From the NCBI GenBank assembly GCA_900765185.1, contig CAAFQT010000230.1:1-8144 (forward strand): 8,144 nt of DNA. The letters run 5' to 3'. The notes beneath the pieces were generated by a model that made no database searches, had not been told where the DNA came from, and worked only from the letters and a program-made list of their open reading frames with translations. The DNA is from an uncultured Collinsella sp. GTDB taxonomy: Bacteria; Actinomycetota; Coriobacteriia; Coriobacteriales; Coriobacteriaceae. A program made the translations under genes and the position numbers. Positions 6,620 to 8,144 of this stretch are shown piece after piece; the stretch's first letter is position 1; each line of letters begins with the position of its first letter.

Positions 6620-6655
6620 ACGTTTGGTAAAACGTTTTTAGCAGGATGTTTACCA
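6620..6655. promoter_or_regulatory. Second operator-like cluster with TGGTAAAAC copies
   Basis: TGGTAAAAC recurs at 6625-6633, and a one-base-shorter inverse copy, GTTTACCA, lies at 6648-6655. The first copy is also the core of a perfect ACGTTT-GGTA-AAACGT inverted repeat (6620-6635), and AAAACGTTTT (centre at 6633/6634) is a palindrome with a central CG, as in many LacI-family operators. The cluster lies about 60 bp, centre to centre, from the first inverted repeat, a distance that would permit two-site binding or looping. The LacI-family assignment is only a suggestion. Confidence 0.5.
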
Positions 6656-6677
6656 TTTGACATCGAAAGGTTCGTTT

Positions 6678-7367
6678 ATGTCCCAGACCGCCGCCCCCCA
6701 TGTTGCTTTTATTTTCGATTGCGACGGCACGTTGGTTAATAGCACCCCCGTTTGGAGCTACGCCCAGCCCGAGTTATTGCGTCGCCACGGGGTGGACGTG
6801 AAGCCCGAGGACTTTGCCGATTTTGGCCCCTTGTCGCTTGAGGATGAGTGCCAGGCCTACCACGATCTGTGGGGTGTAAAGGAAGAGGGACCCGTACTGT
6901 ACGAAGAGCTGTGCGGGATCTTGCTCGAGGGCTATTCCAAGGTGTCGCCGATTGCGGGTCTGCTACCGTTTTTGATGCAGGCCCAGGATGCCGGTGTTGC
7001 CATGTGTGTGGCCACGTCCACCACGGCCGAGCTGGTGCAGGCAGCGCTGGATGGCTCCGGCGTGGCGCCGTACATGGACTTTATTACCACCACGGGCGAG
7101 GCAGGCCGCTCCAAGCATTTTCCGGATGTGTATGAGCTAGCACTGCGTCGTCTGGAGGAGCGCCACGGGCATGCGTTTGACACCGCTTGGGTTTTTGAGG
7201 ACGCTGCCTTTGGCCTTAAGAGCTCCGGGACCGCCGGCTTTAGGCGCGTGGGAATTTACGACCCGCTGGGGCACACGGATCGAGATGACGTTCGCGACAA
7301 CTGCGAGATCTTCATCGACAGCTACGAAGAGCTGGACCTTGCTCGCGTGTTTACGTTTGAGGGCTAG
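6678..7367 (+). CDS. HAD-superfamily hydrolase, subfamily IA (phosphatase/beta-phosphoglucomutase-like)
   Basis: The 229-residue protein shows all four HAD motifs in order. FDCDGTLVNS (13-22) has the nucleophile Asp14 and the acid/base Asp16. ATSTT (112-116) has Ser114. Lys146 is in RSKHFPDVY. VFEDAAFG (172-179) has Glu174 and Asp175 for magnesium. Between motifs I and II is a helical cap of the size usual for subfamily IA, which includes small-metabolite phosphatases and beta-phosphoglucomutases. The substrate cannot be read from the sequence. I chose the ATG at 6678 because GAAAGG lies seven bases upstream; an in-frame ATG at 6657 would add seven residues and has no good ribosome site. thiN follows after 9 bp, so the two form an operon. 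A sugar-phosphate substrate would fit the glycogen neighbours, and a thiamine-phosphate ester would fit the partner gene; neither is demonstrated. Confidence 0.92.
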   Translation: MSQTAAPHVAFIFDCDGTLVNSTPVWSYAQPELLRRHGVDVKPEDFADFGPLSLEDECQAYHDLWGVKEEGPVLYEELCGILLEGYSKVSPIAGLLPFLMQAQDAGVAMCVATSTTAELVQAALDGSGVAPYMDFITTTGEAGRSKHFPDVYELALRRLEERHGHAFDTAWVFEDAAFGLKSSGTAGFRRVGIYDPLGHTDRDDVRDNCEIFIDSYEELDLARVFTFEG

Positions 7368-7376
7368 GCGAGGATT

Positions 7377-8018
7377 GTGGCTTGCAAAGTATTAGTAGTC
7401 TGCGGCTCGCCCGTGGTGGCGAGTGCGGATCTGTTGCGTAGGCTAACAGGGGAGTGCGAACACATTGTCGCCGTGGACCGCGGACTCGACGCGCTGCTGG
7501 GCGCCGGCCTGGGCTGCGATGTATATGTAGGGGATGCCGACACGGTAAGCGAAGCCGGTCGCGCTCTTGTTGATGCCGCTGAGGACTTTGAAGTTGAGCG
7601 CCACGACCCGTACAAGGACTATACCGATCTGGCACTGGCGCTCGATTCCGTCCGTCGCCGCTGGCCAGGTGCCGAAGTAGTTGCGACCTGCGCCACTGGC
7701 GGCCGTCCTGATATGGCGCTATCCGTACTGGGGCTGCTTGCAGGCTACGAGGATGCCCCTATCTGGATCGCCGAGGATAAGGTGGTCGCCCGCTTCCTTC
7801 GCGCAGGCGAATCGTGGACCATCGAAGGTGCCGAAGGCAAGACGTTCTCCATCATCGCCATAGCCCCTGGGACGGTGGCAAGCGAATACGGCCTAGAATG
7901 GGAGCTAGATCACAGCCCCCTGGGCTTGTTAGCCGACACGGGCATCTCTAATGTCGTCCGGAAAACGGCCGAGATTCAAGTCCACACCGGCACCGCCATC
8001 GCTTACCTATATCAATAG
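7377..8018 (+). CDS. thiN: Thiamine pyrophosphokinase (thiamine diphosphokinase)
   Basis: The enzyme transfers pyrophosphate from ATP to thiamine, giving thiamine diphosphate (EC 2.7.6.2). The 213 residues match the bacterial family in size and layout. AVDRGLDALL (32-41) and GDADT (52-56, usually GDxDS) come first, then KDYTDLALAL (80-89), the strongest signature, then GGRPDM (108-113, usually GGRxDH). A C-terminal beta domain follows with the TGISNVV block (188-194) and a last strand ending in the VHTGTAIAYLYQ residues. The family's usual His after the GGR-D step is Met113 here, which is worth noting. The start is the GTG at 7377 with CGAGG only three bases upstream; it is the only plausible start before the conserved VVCGS strand. 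The gap to the HAD gene is 9 bp. A related pterin diphosphokinase of the same fold is a less likely reading. Confidence 0.85.
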   Translation: MACKVLVVCGSPVVASADLLRRLTGECEHIVAVDRGLDALLGAGLGCDVYVGDADTVSEAGRALVDAAEDFEVERHDPYKDYTDLALALDSVRRRWPGAEVVATCATGGRPDMALSVLGLLAGYEDAPIWIAEDKVVARFLRAGESWTIEGAEGKTFSIIAIAPGTVASEYGLEWELDHSPLGLLADTGISNVVRKTAEIQVHTGTAIAYLYQ

Positions 8019-8046
8019 GCATTTAGAATCCGACCCAAAAAAGTCC

Positions 8047-8075
8047 TTGCACGCCGCGCCAACTTCCCCTATAGT
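8047..8075 (+). promoter_or_regulatory. Predicted promoter of tRNA-Ala
   Basis: The -10 box TATAGT (8070-8075, five of six) lies 17 bases after a -35-like TTGCAC (8047-8052, TTG core). A start near 8082 would leave a short leader of about seven bases before the tRNA. The 70-bp gap between thiN and the tRNA shows no terminator hairpin, so some read-through from thiN is possible. Confidence 0.65.
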
Positions 8076-8088
8076 ATCTCCTCGTCAC

Positions 8089-8144
8089 GGGGGCGTAGCT
8101 CAGCTGGGAGAGCGCTTGACTGGCAGTCAAGAGGTCAGGGGTTC
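8089..8144 (+). tRNA. tRNA-Ala (anticodon GGC), 3' end cut by the window
   Basis: The acceptor strand GGGGGCG is followed by T8, A9, the D-stem GCTC/GAGC with loop AGCTGGGA, and the anticodon stem CTTGA/TCAAG around the loop CTGGCAG. The anticodon is GGC at 8122-8124, which reads GCC (and GCU) for alanine. The T-arm starts with AGGGG TTC and the window ends there, so about 20 bases including the acceptor's 3' strand are not seen. Confidence 0.95.

Noticed and set aside
6657..6662. A second TTGACA just before the HAD gene
   Set aside because: It lies 15 bases before the start codon, with no room for a -10 box and leader. It is not a usable -35 for this gene.
6373..6663. 96-codon open frame on the minus strand in the glgB upstream region
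   Set aside because: It would cover both promoters, the operator repeats and the leader hairpins, has no ribosome site, and its composition does not resemble the neighbouring proteins.
8019..8046. Possible terminator after thiN
   Set aside because: An A-run is present, but there is no inverted repeat before it and no T-run on the plus strand, so no intrinsic terminator can be called.

Overview
The window most likely comes from a high-GC gut actinobacterium of the class Coriobacteriia, and Collinsella or a close relative is my best guess. The reasons are a GC-rich coding bias, a GlgC/GlgD pair of Firmicutes type, and Firmicutes-like GlgB and GlgP inside an otherwise actinobacterial base composition. 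This is inferred from protein character; no marker gene in the window settles it.

Positions 1-19 are not genomic. They match the 3' end of the Illumina TruSeq read-2 adapter, so the real sequence begins at about position 20. The minus strand then carries a glycogen gene cluster transcribed right to left: glgB (4100-6346), glgP (1579-4005), glgC (322-1470) and the first 99 codons of glgD (20-317), which is cut by the adapter. GlgC, with its non-catalytic partner GlgD, makes ADP-glucose. GlgB introduces the alpha-1,6 branches. GlgP shortens the outer chains and releases glucose-1-phosphate. Synthesis and breakdown are therefore encoded together. No glycogen synthase (glgA) lies inside the window.

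A 331-bp AT-rich region (6347-6677) separates glgB from two plus-strand genes: a HAD-superfamily phosphatase (6678-7367) and, 9 bp later, a thiamine pyrophosphokinase (7377-8018). This region holds two back-to-back promoters. Their -35 boxes lie in or inside a perfect 9-bp inverted repeat (TGGTAAAAC/GTTTTACCA), and further copies of the motif lie downstream, so one unknown regulator probably controls both directions. The glgB transcript would start with a leader of about 190 nt that can form a two-part hairpin (two 8-bp stems) plus a second hairpin close to the start codon. The window ends inside a tRNA-Ala(GGC) gene with its own promoter.

The most unusual observations are these: GlgB lacks the region-I histidine conserved in the family (Gly instead); GlgB carries a histone-H1-like Lys/Ala-rich tail of about 60 residues; GlgP has His-to-Pro in the NDTHP active-site motif, inside a run of eight G that may be a sequencing error; and the divergent promoter region holds a multi-copy operator-like motif. 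I found no CRISPR array, insertion sequence or defence system.
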